A stretch of 64,000 nucleotides of DNA from Prodigiosinella aquatilis (lineage in GTDB: Bacteria > Pseudomonadota > Gammaproteobacteria > Enterobacterales > Enterobacteriaceae), in contig CP128857.1 in NCBI GenBank assembly GCA_030388725.1, positions 372,001 to 436,000 on the forward strand, in the 5' to 3' direction. Each line of letters opens with the position of its first letter. Positions within the stretch are counted from its first letter, which is position 1. Shown in pieces: positions 44,925 to 54,087 of the stretch. The notes under the pieces are model-generated. The model was not told the origin of the DNA and did not search any database. It was given only the letters and a program-made list of their open reading frames with translations. The position numbers were made by a program, and so were the translations under genes.

Positions 44925-46265
44925 ATGACAATAATCACTCAGGTTGCAGAACAACGGAAAACGTTGGAACAAGCGGTGGCACAGGCGTTGGAGTTGGCGT
45001 GTGTTGGCTCTGATGCGGCAGAAGTCGCGGTGACAAAAACAACAGGAATCGGTGTTAGTACCCGTTATGGTGAAGTTGAAAATGTCGAATTCAACAGCGA
45101 TGGAGCATTGGGTATTACCGTGTATTACCAGCAGCGTAAAGGCAGTGCCTCATCCACGGATCTTAGTCTGGATGCTATCGCTCGCACAGTAAAAGCGGCG
45201 TTGGATATTGCCCGTTATACCTCGGTCGATCCCTGCACTGGCCCGGCGGATAAAGATTTGTTGGCGTTTGATGCTCCGGATCTGGATTTGTTTCACCCGG
45301 CAGAATTGGATGCTGAGCGTGGTATTGAGCTGGCAGCTCGTGCTGAGCAGGTGGCACTGAAAGCCGACAAACGTATCACGAATACGGAAGGCGGTAGCTT
45401 CAACAGCCATTATGGTATCAAGGTGTTCGGCAACAGCCACGGTATGTTGCAAAGTTACTGCTCAAGCCGGCATTCGATGTCCAGCTGTGTCATTGCTGAG
45501 CATAATGGTGATATGGAGCGTGATTACGCTTATACCATTGGGCGTTCTCTGGATGATTTAAAGACACCTGAGTGGGTGGGTGAAGAGTGCGCCAGACGCA
45601 CATTGGCGCGGTTGGATCCGCATAAATTACCAACCATGGAAGCACCAGTGATGTTTGCCGCCGAGGTGGCTACCGGACTATTTGGTCATTTGGTGGGGGC
45701 TATCAGCGGTGGCAGTGTATACCGTAAGTCAACCTTCCTGCTGGATAAACTTGGGCAGCAAATTCTGCCTGAGTGGCTGACTATCGAAGAGTTCCCACAC
45801 CTGCGTAAGGGGCTGGCGTCTTCACCGTTTGATGGTGAAGGTGTTCGTACCCAGCAACGGGAAATTGTGAAGGATGGCGTCCTGCAGACCTGGCTGTTAA
45901 CCAGTTATTCCGCTCGTAAACTGGGTATGAAGAGTACCGGACACGCTGGTGGTATTCATAACTGGCATATTGCCGGACAAGGGCTGGATTTCAACGGTAT
46001 GCTCAAACAAATGGGTAAAGGTCTGTTGGTGACTGAGTTGATGGGACATGGCGTCAGTGCGGTCACTGGCGACTATTCCCGTGGTGCGGCAGGTTTCTGG
46101 ATCGAAAATGGAGAAATCCAGTATCCGGTGAGTGAAATTACTATTGCCGGGAACCTGAAAGATATGCTGCGTAACATCGTTACTACGGGTGATGATATAG
46201 AAAACCGCAGTAATATCCAATGTGGCTCAGTGTTGTTGCCCGCCATGAAAATTGCCGGAGCATAA
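44925..46265 (+). CDS. pmbA: Metalloprotease-related protein PmbA (TldE)
   Basis: A 446-residue subunit (450 in E. coli) that partners TldD in processing of small peptides such as microcin B17 and in CcdA antitoxin turnover. Conserved segments include STRYGEVENVEFNSDGALGITVY, LFGHLVGAISGGSVYRKSTFLLD, STGHAGGIHNW and GDYSRGAAGFWIENGE. TldE subunits lack the HExxxH zinc motif found in TldD, and none is visible here. It is divergent from darP across 189 bp. Confidence 0.95.
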   Translation: MTIITQVAEQRKTLEQAVAQALELACVGSDAAEVAVTKTTGIGVSTRYGEVENVEFNSDGALGITVYYQQRKGSASSTDLSLDAIARTVKAALDIARYTSVDPCTGPADKDLLAFDAPDLDLFHPAELDAERGIELAARAEQVALKADKRITNTEGGSFNSHYGIKVFGNSHGMLQSYCSSRHSMSSCVIAEHNGDMERDYAYTIGRSLDDLKTPEWVGEECARRTLARLDPHKLPTMEAPVMFAAEVATGLFGHLVGAISGGSVYRKSTFLLDKLGQQILPEWLTIEEFPHLRKGLASSPFDGEGVRTQQREIVKDGVLQTWLLTSYSARKLGMKSTGHAGGIHNWHIAGQGLDFNGMLKQMGKGLLVTELMGHGVSAVTGDYSRGAAGFWIENGEIQYPVSEITIAGNLKDMLRNIVTTGDDIENRSNIQCGSVLLPAMKIAGA

Positions 46266-46277
46266 ACGACGACGCCT

Positions 46278-46304
46278 GACGATCCCCATAGTGCGGGGAT
46301 CGTC
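46278..46304. terminator. Hairpin between pmbA and rnk
   Basis: A 10-bp stem, GACGATCCCC with GGGGATCGTC, with a 7-base loop, lies in the 61-bp gap between the converging pmbA and rnk genes. No T-run is seen on the plus side. Confidence 0.55.
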
Positions 46305-46326
46305 CATCCAATACTAACTTGAATTG

Positions 46327-46737
46327 TTAGCGATGATATTCGCTAGCCGCTTCTGGTTGATACAACAGTTCCAGCACGGTAATGTGCGCCTCTTCTCCAT
46401 TTGGCAATTTCCAGTCTATGGTGCTGCCCACATGCATGCCGAGTAAGGCTGCGCCTAGTGGTGCCATGACGGAAAGCTGCTCTTGACTATCTTTTACTGC
46501 TGACGGATAAACCAATGTCCGTATATGTTCTTCTTGTGTCTTCAGATCGCGAAATCGGATCCGGCTATTCATGGTTACCACATCTGCGGGTATCTCTGTT
46601 TGCGGCAGGATTTCCGCACGATCTAACTCTTCGTTCAGTGCCAGAGCCGTAGCTGTGTTCGCGAAAGCGGGGTTCTCCAGCAATGTGTCGAGGCGTTCGG
46701 CATCCAGTTCGCTGATTGTCAGGTTTGGTTTTGTCAT
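46327..46737 (-). CDS. rnk: Regulator of nucleoside diphosphate kinase Rnk
   Basis: A 136-residue protein (the E. coli length) of the GreA/GreB C-terminal fold that can bind RNA polymerase and affects nucleoside diphosphate kinase levels. An N-terminal helical hairpin (SELDAERLDTLLENPAF) is followed by an FKBP-like domain (VTMNSRIRFRD, SVMAPLGAALLGMHVGSTIDW, ITVLELLYQPEAA). An upstream terminator separates it from ptsO, so it likely has its own promoter. Confidence 0.95.
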   Translation of the reverse strand: MTKPNLTISELDAERLDTLLENPAFANTATALALNEELDRAEILPQTEIPADVVTMNSRIRFRDLKTQEEHIRTLVYPSAVKDSQEQLSVMAPLGAALLGMHVGSTIDWKLPNGEEAHITVLELLYQPEAASEYHR

Positions 46738-46767
46738 ACTCCTCTCCGGTTTTCATATGATTACAAC

Positions 46768-46806
46768 ATAAAAGCAACACCCCCGCGCCAAGAGGGGCGG
46801 GGGTGT
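46768..46806 (-). terminator. Strong intrinsic terminator after ptsO
   Basis: On the minus strand a 10-bp very GC-rich stem (ACACCCCCGC with GCGGGGGTGT, 46777-46806) is followed by GCTTTTAT. It lies between ptsO and rnk and probably ends the long rpoN-to-ptsO transcript. Confidence 0.8.
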
Positions 46807-46910
46807 ATAAAAAAGGCATGCTTTAAATGATAGTAGGTTCTTATGGTAGTGAAAGGAAGAGATCGGGATCACGAAGATAGCGATGGATGATGATCCTGAT
46901 GGAGGATAAA

Positions 46911-47183
46911 TTAATCCTCGTCAAATCCGGCTTCAAACAGCTCAATAACCGATGCCAAAGCCTGTTCTTCATCCGAACCGCTGACTTCAATCTCAATATA
47001 GCGTCCTTTGGCTGAATCCAACATCAGCATGGCAATGACGCTGCTGGCTTCAGCCTCTACACCACTATCATTACGTAAAAGAACTTCAGCCTCAAAGCTT
47101 TGTACCAGTTCAAATAATTTCATGGCTGGTCGAGCATGCATTCCAAGACGATTTTTGACTTCAACGGTTTGTTTTACGGTCAT
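46911..47183 (-). CDS. ptsO: Phosphocarrier protein NPr of the nitrogen PTS
   Basis: A 90-residue HPr-like protein (the E. coli length). The phosphorylated histidine is His16 in KNRLGMHARPAMKL. It relays phosphate from EI-Ntr (PtsP) to EIIA-Ntr (PtsN). It overlaps the rapZ stop by 4 bases, so the two are translationally coupled. Confidence 0.97.
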   Translation of the reverse strand: MTVKQTVEVKNRLGMHARPAMKLFELVQSFEAEVLLRNDSGVEAEASSVIAMLMLDSAKGRYIEIEVSGSDEEQALASVIELFEAGFDED

Positions 47184-48034
47184 GATTTTCGTTTTTCCAA
47201 CGTACGATGACGTGACTGTACATTTTTACCACGGGAACGAAAATAGTCTGCCAATTGTTCCGCAATGTAGACAGAGCGATGCTTACCACCCGTACAACCA
47301 ATCGCCACAGTTAGATAGCTACGATTATTGGTCTCCAGCATCGGCAACCATAACTCCAGGTAGCTACGGGTTTGATAGATGAAGTTATGAACTTCAGTAT
47401 GACGATCCAAAAATGCGGCTACCGGTTTATCTAACCCGGTCATTGGGCGTAGTTTTGGATCCCAGTGGGGATTAGGCAAAAAACGAACGTCAAAAACATA
47501 GTCGGCATCAATAGGAATACCGTGTTTATAACCGAATGATTCAAATACCATTGTCAGCTCACGTTCCCGTTTACCCAGCAAACGGGTACGTAACATCTCG
47601 GCCAGTTCATGTACCGACATTTCTGACGTGTCAATGATAAGGTCGGCGCGGGAACGCAGAGGTTCGAGCAAATCGTTTTCCTCATCAATGGCGCTTTCCA
47701 GGGACAGATTCTTGCTGGAGAGTGGATGAAGACGACGAGTATCACTGTAACGGCGGATCAGCGTGTTGCGATCAGCATCCAGAAACAGTAATTGAGGCGA
47801 AAAACTTTTTGGCAACTGCGTGATGGCTTGTTCCAGTACTTCCGGCGATTCAGGCATGTTGCGCACATCAATGCTGACGGCAGCAGAGATGTTACGCTCT
47901 GCCAACGTGTTGGCGAGGTCCGGTAGTAGAACCACCGGTAGGTTATCTACGCAGTAGAAGCCCATGTCTTCCAGTGCACGCAGGGCTACAGATTTTCCCG
48001 AACCTGACCGACCACTGACAATCATCAGCACCAT
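47180..48034 (-). CDS. rapZ: RNase adapter protein RapZ
   Basis: A 284-residue protein (the E. coli length). The N-terminal P-loop domain has GRSGSGKS at residues 8-15. The C-terminal domain contains RFLPNPHWDPKLRPMTGLD and AIGCTGGKHRSVYIAEQL. RapZ senses glucosamine-6-phosphate and guides RNase E to the sRNA GlmZ, controlling glmS. The ATG at 48034 gives the E. coli start MVLMIVSG. An upstream frame to 48079 adds 15 unsupported residues. Confidence 0.97.
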   Translation of the reverse strand: MVLMIVSGRSGSGKSVALRALEDMGFYCVDNLPVVLLPDLANTLAERNISAAVSIDVRNMPESPEVLEQAITQLPKSFSPQLLFLDADRNTLIRRYSDTRRLHPLSSKNLSLESAIDEENDLLEPLRSRADLIIDTSEMSVHELAEMLRTRLLGKRERELTMVFESFGYKHGIPIDADYVFDVRFLPNPHWDPKLRPMTGLDKPVAAFLDRHTEVHNFIYQTRSYLELWLPMLETNNRSYLTVAIGCTGGKHRSVYIAEQLADYFRSRGKNVQSRHRTLEKRKS

Positions 48035-48227
48035 CTGAAGATTCCCCCTTGGCAGCAGATGATGAAGATCCACCGCCACAGTTAGTTTCCGTTAGTAGCC
48101 CGGCGACGCCGGAATCTATGGTTAATTTCGCAACCCCGGGCTGTTGTCAGGCAAGGGTCTGACACCGTTGAATTTTTATGGTATGTCTATCGATTTGCGC
48201 CACGGTGTTGCCAGTAACTGTGCCACA

Positions 48228-48701
48228 TTATTCGGCCTCGGTCATAATCTGGTACAGCTCATCATCACTTTGTGCCGCACGCAGACGCCGACATATTGTT
48301 TTATCGGCGAGCCGTTTGGCAATGAGGGATAACGTATGTAAATGGGTTTTACATTGTTCTGCGGGAACCAGCAAGGCAAAAAGTAAATCTACAGGTTGGT
48401 TATCTATGGCATCAAAGGCAATGGGCTGCTCTAGCTGGATAAATACACCAACTGCACCCAGTGTATTTTCATCTTCCAGTTTCCCGTGGGGAATTGCAAT
48501 GCCGTTGCCGATACCCGTACTGCCCATGCGCTCCCGTGTCAGGATCGCTTCGAAGATAATCTGCGAGGGCAAATTGAGCTGTTGAGCCGCCAGTTCACTG
48601 ATGATTTCCAGGGCACGTTTCTTACTCTGACAGTGGACAGCACTACGGGTGCACTCTTTACGGAGCACTGCGCTGAGTTGCATAACGGGATCGTTGTTCA
48701 T
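48228..48701 (-). CDS. ptsN: Nitrogen-regulatory EIIA protein PtsN
   Basis: A 157-residue EIIA of the fructose/mannitol type (163 in E. coli). The phosphorylated histidine is His72 in GIGNGIAIPHGK. CQSKKRALEIISELAA and HTLSLIAKRLADK are conserved. It acts on potassium transport, KdpD and phosphate signalling depending on its phosphorylation. The start at 48701 aligns MNNDPVMQLS with E. coli MTNNDTTLQLS. A longer frame to 48722 lacks support. A gap of 193 bp separates it from rapZ. Confidence 0.95.
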   Translation of the reverse strand: MNNDPVMQLSAVLRKECTRSAVHCQSKKRALEIISELAAQQLNLPSQIIFEAILTRERMGSTGIGNGIAIPHGKLEDENTLGAVGVFIQLEQPIAFDAIDNQPVDLLFALLVPAEQCKTHLHTLSLIAKRLADKTICRRLRAAQSDDELYQIMTEAE

Positions 48702-48797
48702 TTCGTTTTCACTTAACGACACTTGTGCCTCAGATAATCAGCCTACTGTTTAACAGCAGGCTGATTGCTGTCCCTGCGCCTGAAGGCGATGAAAAAA

Positions 48798-49085
48798 TCA
48801 GTGTTGTTTCAGTTTATCCTTATGTTTGTTTAACTGTCGCGCCAGTTTATCGATCAAAAGATCGATGGCAGCATACATATCATCCGCTTCTGATGTAGCG
48901 TGCAGCTCACCGCCGTTAACGTGGATTGTAGCATCCGCAATCTGCTGGATCTTTTCCACTTTAAGTACCACGTACACCTGATTTATACGATCAAAGTATT
49001 GTTCAAGTTTTGCGAATTTTGTATTGACAAAATCGCGCAAGGCATCGGTTATTTCGACGTGGTGTCCGGTAATGTTGAGCTGCAT
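48798..49085 (-). CDS. hpf: Ribosome hibernation promoting factor HPF
   Basis: A short-form HPF of 95 residues (the E. coli length). It binds the 30S decoding site and supports 100S dimer formation in stationary phase. The beta-alpha-beta-beta-beta-alpha fold is represented by QLNITGHHVEITDALRDFV, TIHVNGGELHATSEADDMYAAID and the basic C-terminus QLNKHKDKLKQH. It lies 23 bases downstream of rpoN. Confidence 0.96.
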   Translation of the reverse strand: MQLNITGHHVEITDALRDFVNTKFAKLEQYFDRINQVYVVLKVEKIQQIADATIHVNGGELHATSEADDMYAAIDLLIDKLARQLNKHKDKLKQH

Positions 49086-49108
49086 ATCGTCTTCCTTCTC
49101 AATTAGGG

Positions 49109-50542
49109 TCAGACCAGCTGCTTACGCTGATTTGACGGCGGGATAGATAGAGACTCTCGGTACTTTGCAACAGTTCTCCGAGCCACAATGATTCCCTGTT
49201 CAGAGAGCAAAGTGGTTAGTTTACTGTCACTCAGTGGTTTCGCGGGGTTTTCCGCAGCGATCAGTTTCTTGACCAACGCCCGAATAGCGGTGGATGACGC
49301 TTCACCACCACTGTCTGTATTCACGTGGCTGGAGAAGAAATATTTCAGTTCGAAAATACCTCGTGGGCTATGCAGAAATTTTTGCGTAGTCACGCGGGAA
49401 ATAGTGGACTCATGCATATCCACAGCCTGGGCGATATCCGCCAGCACCATGGGTTTCATAAACTCTTCGCCCTGTTCAAAAAATGCCAGTTGCTGCTCGA
49501 CGATACAGCGAGTGACCTTTAACAAGGTTTCGTTGCGACTCTCCAGACTTTTGATTAGCCAGCGGGCTTCCTGCAGGTGACTACGGATAAACTGGCCGTC
49601 ACTGTCACTACGCACACTGTTGCTCATCGCCGCATATTGCTGGTTGATCTGTAACCTGGGAACACTGTCTGTGTTCAGTTCTACTATCCAGCGATCTTGT
49701 ACCTTATGAGTCAGAACATCGGGAATCACATATTCTGATTCACCAGTGTTAATTGATTGACCAGGGCGCGGGTCAAGGGATTGAATTAATGCCAGAGCTT
49801 CTTTCAGTACATCTTCTTTCAGACGACTGGAACGAATCAAGGCACGGAAATCATGGTTTGCCAGCAGATCCAGAAACTCACTGACAATCAGTTTAGCTTC
49901 TGACAGCCAGGGCGTATCCGGCGCAAATTGAGACAGTTGTACTAGCAGACAGTCTCGCAGATCGCGAGCGGCAACACCAATCGGGTCAAAATGCTGTACC
50001 CGCTTGAGTACTGCTTCCACTTCTTCCATCGTGACATTATCGTCACCGATGCCCTCACGGATTTCATCCAGCGATACGGTCAGATAGCCGGTGTTGTCAA
50101 CCGCATCCACTATTGATGTGGCAATAGCCGCATCAGTATCAGAAAACGGTGTCAATTCCACTTGCCACATCAGGTAGTCCTGCAAGGTTTGGGTGGTTTC
50201 TCCCTGGTAGACTGGCAGTTCGTCATCGCGGTAGTCGGTGCTGGTACCTGAAGGGGTTCCGGCAGTATAAATTTCATCCCAGGCGGCATCCAGCGGCAGT
50301 TCATCTGGCATATCTTTCTGTTCCAGCGCTTCCCGTGTATCTAATGCTTCGCTGTCGGTGTTTTCTATGGTGTCTACTTCTTCATGCGTATCAGCCTGTT
50401 CTAACAATGGATTGCTTTCCAGCGCCTGTTGGATCTCTTGCTGGAGTTCAAGCGTGGACAACTGCAGCAGACGAATTGCCTGTTGCAGTTGTGGTGTCAT
50501 GGCCAATTGTTGGCTAAGCCTGAGTTGCAAACCTTGCTTCAT
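49109..50542 (-). CDS. rpoN: RNA polymerase sigma-54 factor RpoN
   Basis: A 477-residue sigma factor (the E. coli length) for nitrogen and other activator-dependent promoters. Region I is glutamine-rich (MKQGLQLRLSQQLAMTPQL, QQAIRLLQ). Region II is acidic (EEVDTIENTDSEALDT). The C-terminal DNA-binding part has the helix-turn-helix and the RpoN box ARRTVAKYRE. It stands between lptB and hpf, as in E. coli, beside the nitrogen PTS genes. Confidence 0.98.
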   Translation of the reverse strand: MKQGLQLRLSQQLAMTPQLQQAIRLLQLSTLELQQEIQQALESNPLLEQADTHEEVDTIENTDSEALDTREALEQKDMPDELPLDAAWDEIYTAGTPSGTSTDYRDDELPVYQGETTQTLQDYLMWQVELTPFSDTDAAIATSIVDAVDNTGYLTVSLDEIREGIGDDNVTMEEVEAVLKRVQHFDPIGVAARDLRDCLLVQLSQFAPDTPWLSEAKLIVSEFLDLLANHDFRALIRSSRLKEDVLKEALALIQSLDPRPGQSINTGESEYVIPDVLTHKVQDRWIVELNTDSVPRLQINQQYAAMSNSVRSDSDGQFIRSHLQEARWLIKSLESRNETLLKVTRCIVEQQLAFFEQGEEFMKPMVLADIAQAVDMHESTISRVTTQKFLHSPRGIFELKYFFSSHVNTDSGGEASSTAIRALVKKLIAAENPAKPLSDSKLTTLLSEQGIIVARRTVAKYRESLSIPPSNQRKQLV

Positions 50543-50583
50543 AAATAGCGCTAACTTCCTTATATAATTAAAAAACGACGTTA

Positions 50584-51309
50584 TTAGAGTCGAAATCCTT
50601 CACCCAAATAGACTCGTTTTACTTGCTCGTTGGCCAGTATATCCATCGGTGAGCCGTGGGCAATAAGGTGACCCTGGCTAACGATGTAAGCGCGTTCACA
50701 AACGTCTAACGTTTCACGAACGTTATGATCGGTGATCAGTACGCCTAAGCCACTGTCGCGCAGGTGTTCAATGATCTTTTTAATATCAATCACCGAAATA
50801 GGATCTACCCCGGCGAAAGGTTCATCCAGCAGGATGAACTTCGGGTTGGCAGCCAGCGCCCGGGCTATCTCTACCCGTCGACGTTCACCACCCGAGAGCG
50901 ATTGTCCCAGACTATCGCGCAAGTGAACAATATGAAACTCCTCCATTAGCTCATTTGCGCGATCTTCCTGCTGTTCTGTCGTCAGATCCTTGCGGATTTG
51001 CAGCACAGCCATCAGGTTGTCATAGACACTCAAACGACGAAAAATGGATGCTTCCTGAGGCAGGTAACCAATACCGCGGTGCGCACGGTCATGCAAAGGC
51101 AGTAAAGTGATGTCATTATCATCAATAATGATACGGCCTTCGTCGCACTGCACTATTCCTACCACCATATAAAACGTCGTAGTTTTACCTGCGCCATTGG
51201 GACCGAGCAGACCAACAATTTCACCGGAGTTGACGGTGAGACTGACATCTTCCACTACTTTGCGGCCTTTGTATGCTTTGGCCAGATTTTCTGCAATTAA
51301 TGTAGCCAT
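50584..51309 (-). CDS. lptB: LPS export ATPase LptB
   Basis: A 241-residue ABC ATPase (the E. coli length) that powers LptFG to move lipopolysaccharide from the inner membrane into the Lpt bridge. Walker A is GPNGAGKTT (residues 35-43), the signature is LSGGERRRVEIARAL and Walker B is FILLDEPFAGVDP. It starts 3 bases after the lptA stop and precedes rpoN by 41 bp. Confidence 0.98.
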   Translation of the reverse strand: MATLIAENLAKAYKGRKVVEDVSLTVNSGEIVGLLGPNGAGKTTTFYMVVGIVQCDEGRIIIDDNDITLLPLHDRAHRGIGYLPQEASIFRRLSVYDNLMAVLQIRKDLTTEQQEDRANELMEEFHIVHLRDSLGQSLSGGERRRVEIARALAANPKFILLDEPFAGVDPISVIDIKKIIEHLRDSGLGVLITDHNVRETLDVCERAYIVSQGHLIAHGSPMDILANEQVKRVYLGEGFRL

Positions 51310-51312
51310 AGG

Positions 51313-51891
51313 TTACTGTGCCACTCGCTGTTGCGTTTTGGGTGACTTGCTCTGCGATTTACTTTGGTCGCCTTTATCCTGAAGTTGAGAGGGCACCAAT
51401 ACCGTAGTTACTCGTTTTCCTTTGTCACTGAACGCTTCCATCTGTTGTTGTTTTACCAGATAGGTAATACGGTCGCCTTTTATGTTGCTGTCCAACTGTT
51501 CCAGATAGGCGTTGCCCGTCAGGATGACAAAATCCTTATCCAGCTCATAGCGCAATTTCTGCGCATGACCTTTTACAGGTTTGCCATTGTCCTGCATCTG
51601 ATAAAATGTGGCGGGATTACCATAGCCTTCAATAATTTCATGGCCTTGTTTCCCCTGAGGGCGGGTAACCACGACTTTATCTGCATGAACTATGATGGAG
51701 CCTTGGGTGACGATAACGTTGCCAGTAAAAGTGGCAACATTACTCTGCATATCAAGGGATTGCTGGTCTGAATCGATATGTATTGGTTGCTCGGTATCGC
51801 TGGTTAATGCCAGTGCCGGAATGCTAACGGCAAACAGAGAGCTGGCGAGCAAGGTACTACGTATCAGATTATTTGTTTTGTGGGATTTCAT
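51313..51891 (-). CDS. lptA: LPS transport periplasmic protein LptA
   Basis: A 192-residue protein (185 in E. coli) whose signal peptide spans about residues 1-28 and ends PALA before LTSD. The OstA/jellyroll domain (HIDSDQQSLDMQSNVATFTGNV, QGSIIVHADKVVV) forms the periplasmic LPS bridge. The C-terminal tail is Lys/Ser/Gln-rich (SKSQSKSPKTQQ). It overlaps the end of lptC by 23 bases. Confidence 0.96.
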   Translation of the reverse strand: MKSHKTNNLIRSTLLASSLFAVSIPALALTSDTEQPIHIDSDQQSLDMQSNVATFTGNVIVTQGSIIVHADKVVVTRPQGKQGHEIIEGYGNPATFYQMQDNGKPVKGHAQKLRYELDKDFVILTGNAYLEQLDSNIKGDRITYLVKQQQMEAFSDKGKRVTTVLVPSQLQDKGDQSKSQSKSPKTQQRVAQ

Positions 51892-52438
51892 AGGAGGTTT
51901 TTACCTTTTCGATCAACTCGGCAGTTTTGTCGCGCAGATTGCCGCGCATTCTTAATCCGTTGGAAGTAAAGCCGGTACCGTACAGTGTGACTTCATCATC
52001 TGATGAGACATCTTGAGTTATCAGGTTTATCTGGGCATTGTCCGTTTTAATGCGCTTCAGTTGCGACTCTGCGGTAAGGCTGTTTACTTCAACATGACCA
52101 TACAAATAGAGCATTTTATCTTTTGTCAGTTTGGCGCGATCAGAGCGCACTGACCAGGTGGCCACGCCCTGCTCATTAAACAAGGTGGCAACGGGCAGGG
52201 TAAACCAACTCACCTGATCGGTATTGAAAAATTCGGCTTCACTTGCTACCAGTTTGTAATTTAATTTCCCTGCTGGGTCATAAACTACGGTCACTGTTTC
52301 TTTGGTCGTATAATCGGGGGCGTTACTTGTTGTGACCACTGGGTTCGATGTTGTCTTGTTATTGGTTAAATTCAAACCGATCAGGATCAGTGCGATCAAT
52401 GCCAGCAGAATAGTCAGCCAACCTTTCGTTTTACTCAT
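51869..52438 (-). CDS. lptC: LPS export protein LptC
   Basis: A 189-residue bitopic inner-membrane protein (191 in E. coli). A membrane helix at about residues 7-25 is followed by a periplasmic jellyroll (YLYGHVEVNSLTAESQL, DEVTLYGTGFTSNGLRMRGNL). It hands LPS from LptFGB to LptA. It overlaps the kdsC stop by 4 bases and lptA by 23, a compact transport unit. Confidence 0.96.
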   Translation of the reverse strand: MSKTKGWLTILLALIALILIGLNLTNNKTTSNPVVTTSNAPDYTTKETVTVVYDPAGKLNYKLVASEAEFFNTDQVSWFTLPVATLFNEQGVATWSVRSDRAKLTKDKMLYLYGHVEVNSLTAESQLKRIKTDNAQINLITQDVSSDDEVTLYGTGFTSNGLRMRGNLRDKTAELIEKVKTSYEIPQNK

Positions 52439-53001
52439 ATCGACAGCCCTTTGGCATGCTCCAGCTTATCTTGAGCCAACAGAATAAGATCGCAAATTTC
52501 ACGCACAGCACCATGGCCTCCAGAAATACGTGTAATGTAATCCGCCATTGGCAGCAATAATGGATGGGCGTCTGCAACGGCTACACTCAGCCCTACTTGG
52601 GCCATCACCGGCCAGTCGATTAAATCATCGCCGATATAAGCAACCTGGTCCGCTGTCAAAGACAGCTCATCCAACAGCTTTTGGAAGGCTAAAAGCTTAT
52701 CAGACTGGCCCTGATAAAGGTGAGTAATCCCTAATGTTATACAGCGATCTACCAGTAGTTGTGCTGAACGACCTGTAATAATCGCAATATCTATGCCGGA
52801 AGTCAGCAGACAGCGGATGCCATAGCCATCTCTCACATGAAATGCCTTAAGTTCTTCTCCCTGGTTCCCCATGTAGATCAGGCCATCGGAGAGTACACCG
52901 TCGACATCGCAGATTAACAAACGAATATCTCGGGCCTTGGCCAGTACCCGCGAGTCGACAGGCCCGTAGCAAGTGTCGGTTTGCGTCCCGGTTTCACTCA
53001 T
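52435..53001 (-). CDS. kdsC: KDO-8-phosphate phosphatase KdsC
   Basis: A 188-residue C0-type HAD phosphatase (the E. coli length) that gives free Kdo for LPS inner core. The nucleophile motif CDVDGVLSDGLIYMGN is followed by IITGRSAQ and YIGDDLIDWPVM. It lies between kdsD and lptC, so two steps of Kdo synthesis are linked to LPS transport. Confidence 0.97.
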   Translation of the reverse strand: MSETGTQTDTCYGPVDSRVLAKARDIRLLICDVDGVLSDGLIYMGNQGEELKAFHVRDGYGIRCLLTSGIDIAIITGRSAQLLVDRCITLGITHLYQGQSDKLLAFQKLLDELSLTADQVAYIGDDLIDWPVMAQVGLSVAVADAHPLLLPMADYITRISGGHGAVREICDLILLAQDKLEHAKGLSI

Positions 53002-53068
53002 TCACGCTTATCCTTGGTTTTAGCAGAGGCTTATGGTTATGCAATATCATGACCGCAGTGTCGACAGA

Positions 53069-54055
53069 TTAAACCACACCAGCCCGCAGCATGTCGTGCA
53101 TATGAACGATTCCGAGCAGACGGTCATCATCTGCCACCAGTAGTGAAGTTATATGGCGTGATTGCATCAGGTTAAGGGCATCTACGGCCAGCATTTGGGG
53201 CGTGACCCGTATTCCGCCACGAGTCATGACATCCGCGATACGAGCACTGTTCAAATCAATGTTCATATCAAAAATACGGCGCAGGTCACCATCAGTAAAG
53301 ATCCCTTCAATTTTCCAGCCATCGCTGCAAATTACTGTCATGCCAAGATTTTTACGGGTAATTTCCAATAGCGCATCTCGTAGGGAAGCATCACGGTTCA
53401 CACACGGCACTTCATCACCAGAATGCATAATATCGTTAACACGCAGTAAAAGTTTGCGGCCCAGAGCCCCTCCCGGGTGTGACAAGGCAAAATCTTCGGC
53501 GGTGAAACCACGGGCCTGTAATAACGCTACGGCTATCGCATCCCCCATAACCAGTGTCGCAGTCGTGCTGGACGTCGGTGCCAGGCCAAGCGGACAGGCC
53601 TCTTGTGGAACGTGTACACACAGATGAATATCGGCGGCCTTGCCCATTGTGCTTTCCGGGTTGCCCGTCATACATATAAGGCAGATCTGTAGGCGCTTCA
53701 GCACTGGAATCAGTGACAGAATTTCATGGGATTCACCGGAGTTGGAGATGGCGACTATTACATCCTGCGTGGTAATCATCCCCAAATCACCGTGGCTGGC
53801 TTCACCGGGATGGACAAAGAATGCGGGCGTACCGGTGCTGGCAAAGGTCGCTGCCATTTTACAACCGATATGTCCGGACTTGCCCATACCCATCACCACA
53901 ACTTTGCCTTGGCAATGAAAAATCCTCTCACAGGCACGGGAAAAGTTGTCATCAATGTATTGACCTAACTGGGCCAGACTTTCTCGTTCAATGTTCAGAA
54001 CCTGCTTGCCTGCTTTTTGGAAATCGAAACCGGGTTGTAGCTCATAATGTAACAT
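53069..54055 (-). CDS. kdsD: Arabinose-5-phosphate isomerase KdsD
   Basis: A 328-residue enzyme (the E. coli length) converting ribulose-5-phosphate to arabinose-5-phosphate, the first committed step to Kdo. The N-terminal SIS domain (VVMGMGKSGHIGCKMAATFASTG, AISNSGES) is followed by two CBS domains (about residues 210-328; IEGIFTDGDLRR, SLLVADDDRLLGIVHMHD). The ATG at 54055 aligns with the E. coli start. The longer frame to 54166 enters yrbG and is rejected. Confidence 0.97.
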   Translation of the reverse strand: MLHYELQPGFDFQKAGKQVLNIERESLAQLGQYIDDNFSRACERIFHCQGKVVVMGMGKSGHIGCKMAATFASTGTPAFFVHPGEASHGDLGMITTQDVIVAISNSGESHEILSLIPVLKRLQICLICMTGNPESTMGKAADIHLCVHVPQEACPLGLAPTSSTTATLVMGDAIAVALLQARGFTAEDFALSHPGGALGRKLLLRVNDIMHSGDEVPCVNRDASLRDALLEITRKNLGMTVICSDGWKIEGIFTDGDLRRIFDMNIDLNSARIADVMTRGGIRVTPQMLAVDALNLMQSRHITSLLVADDDRLLGIVHMHDMLRAGVV

Positions 54056-54087
54056 GCGGTAAAAATCCTGCGTTGCTGATACTCTGA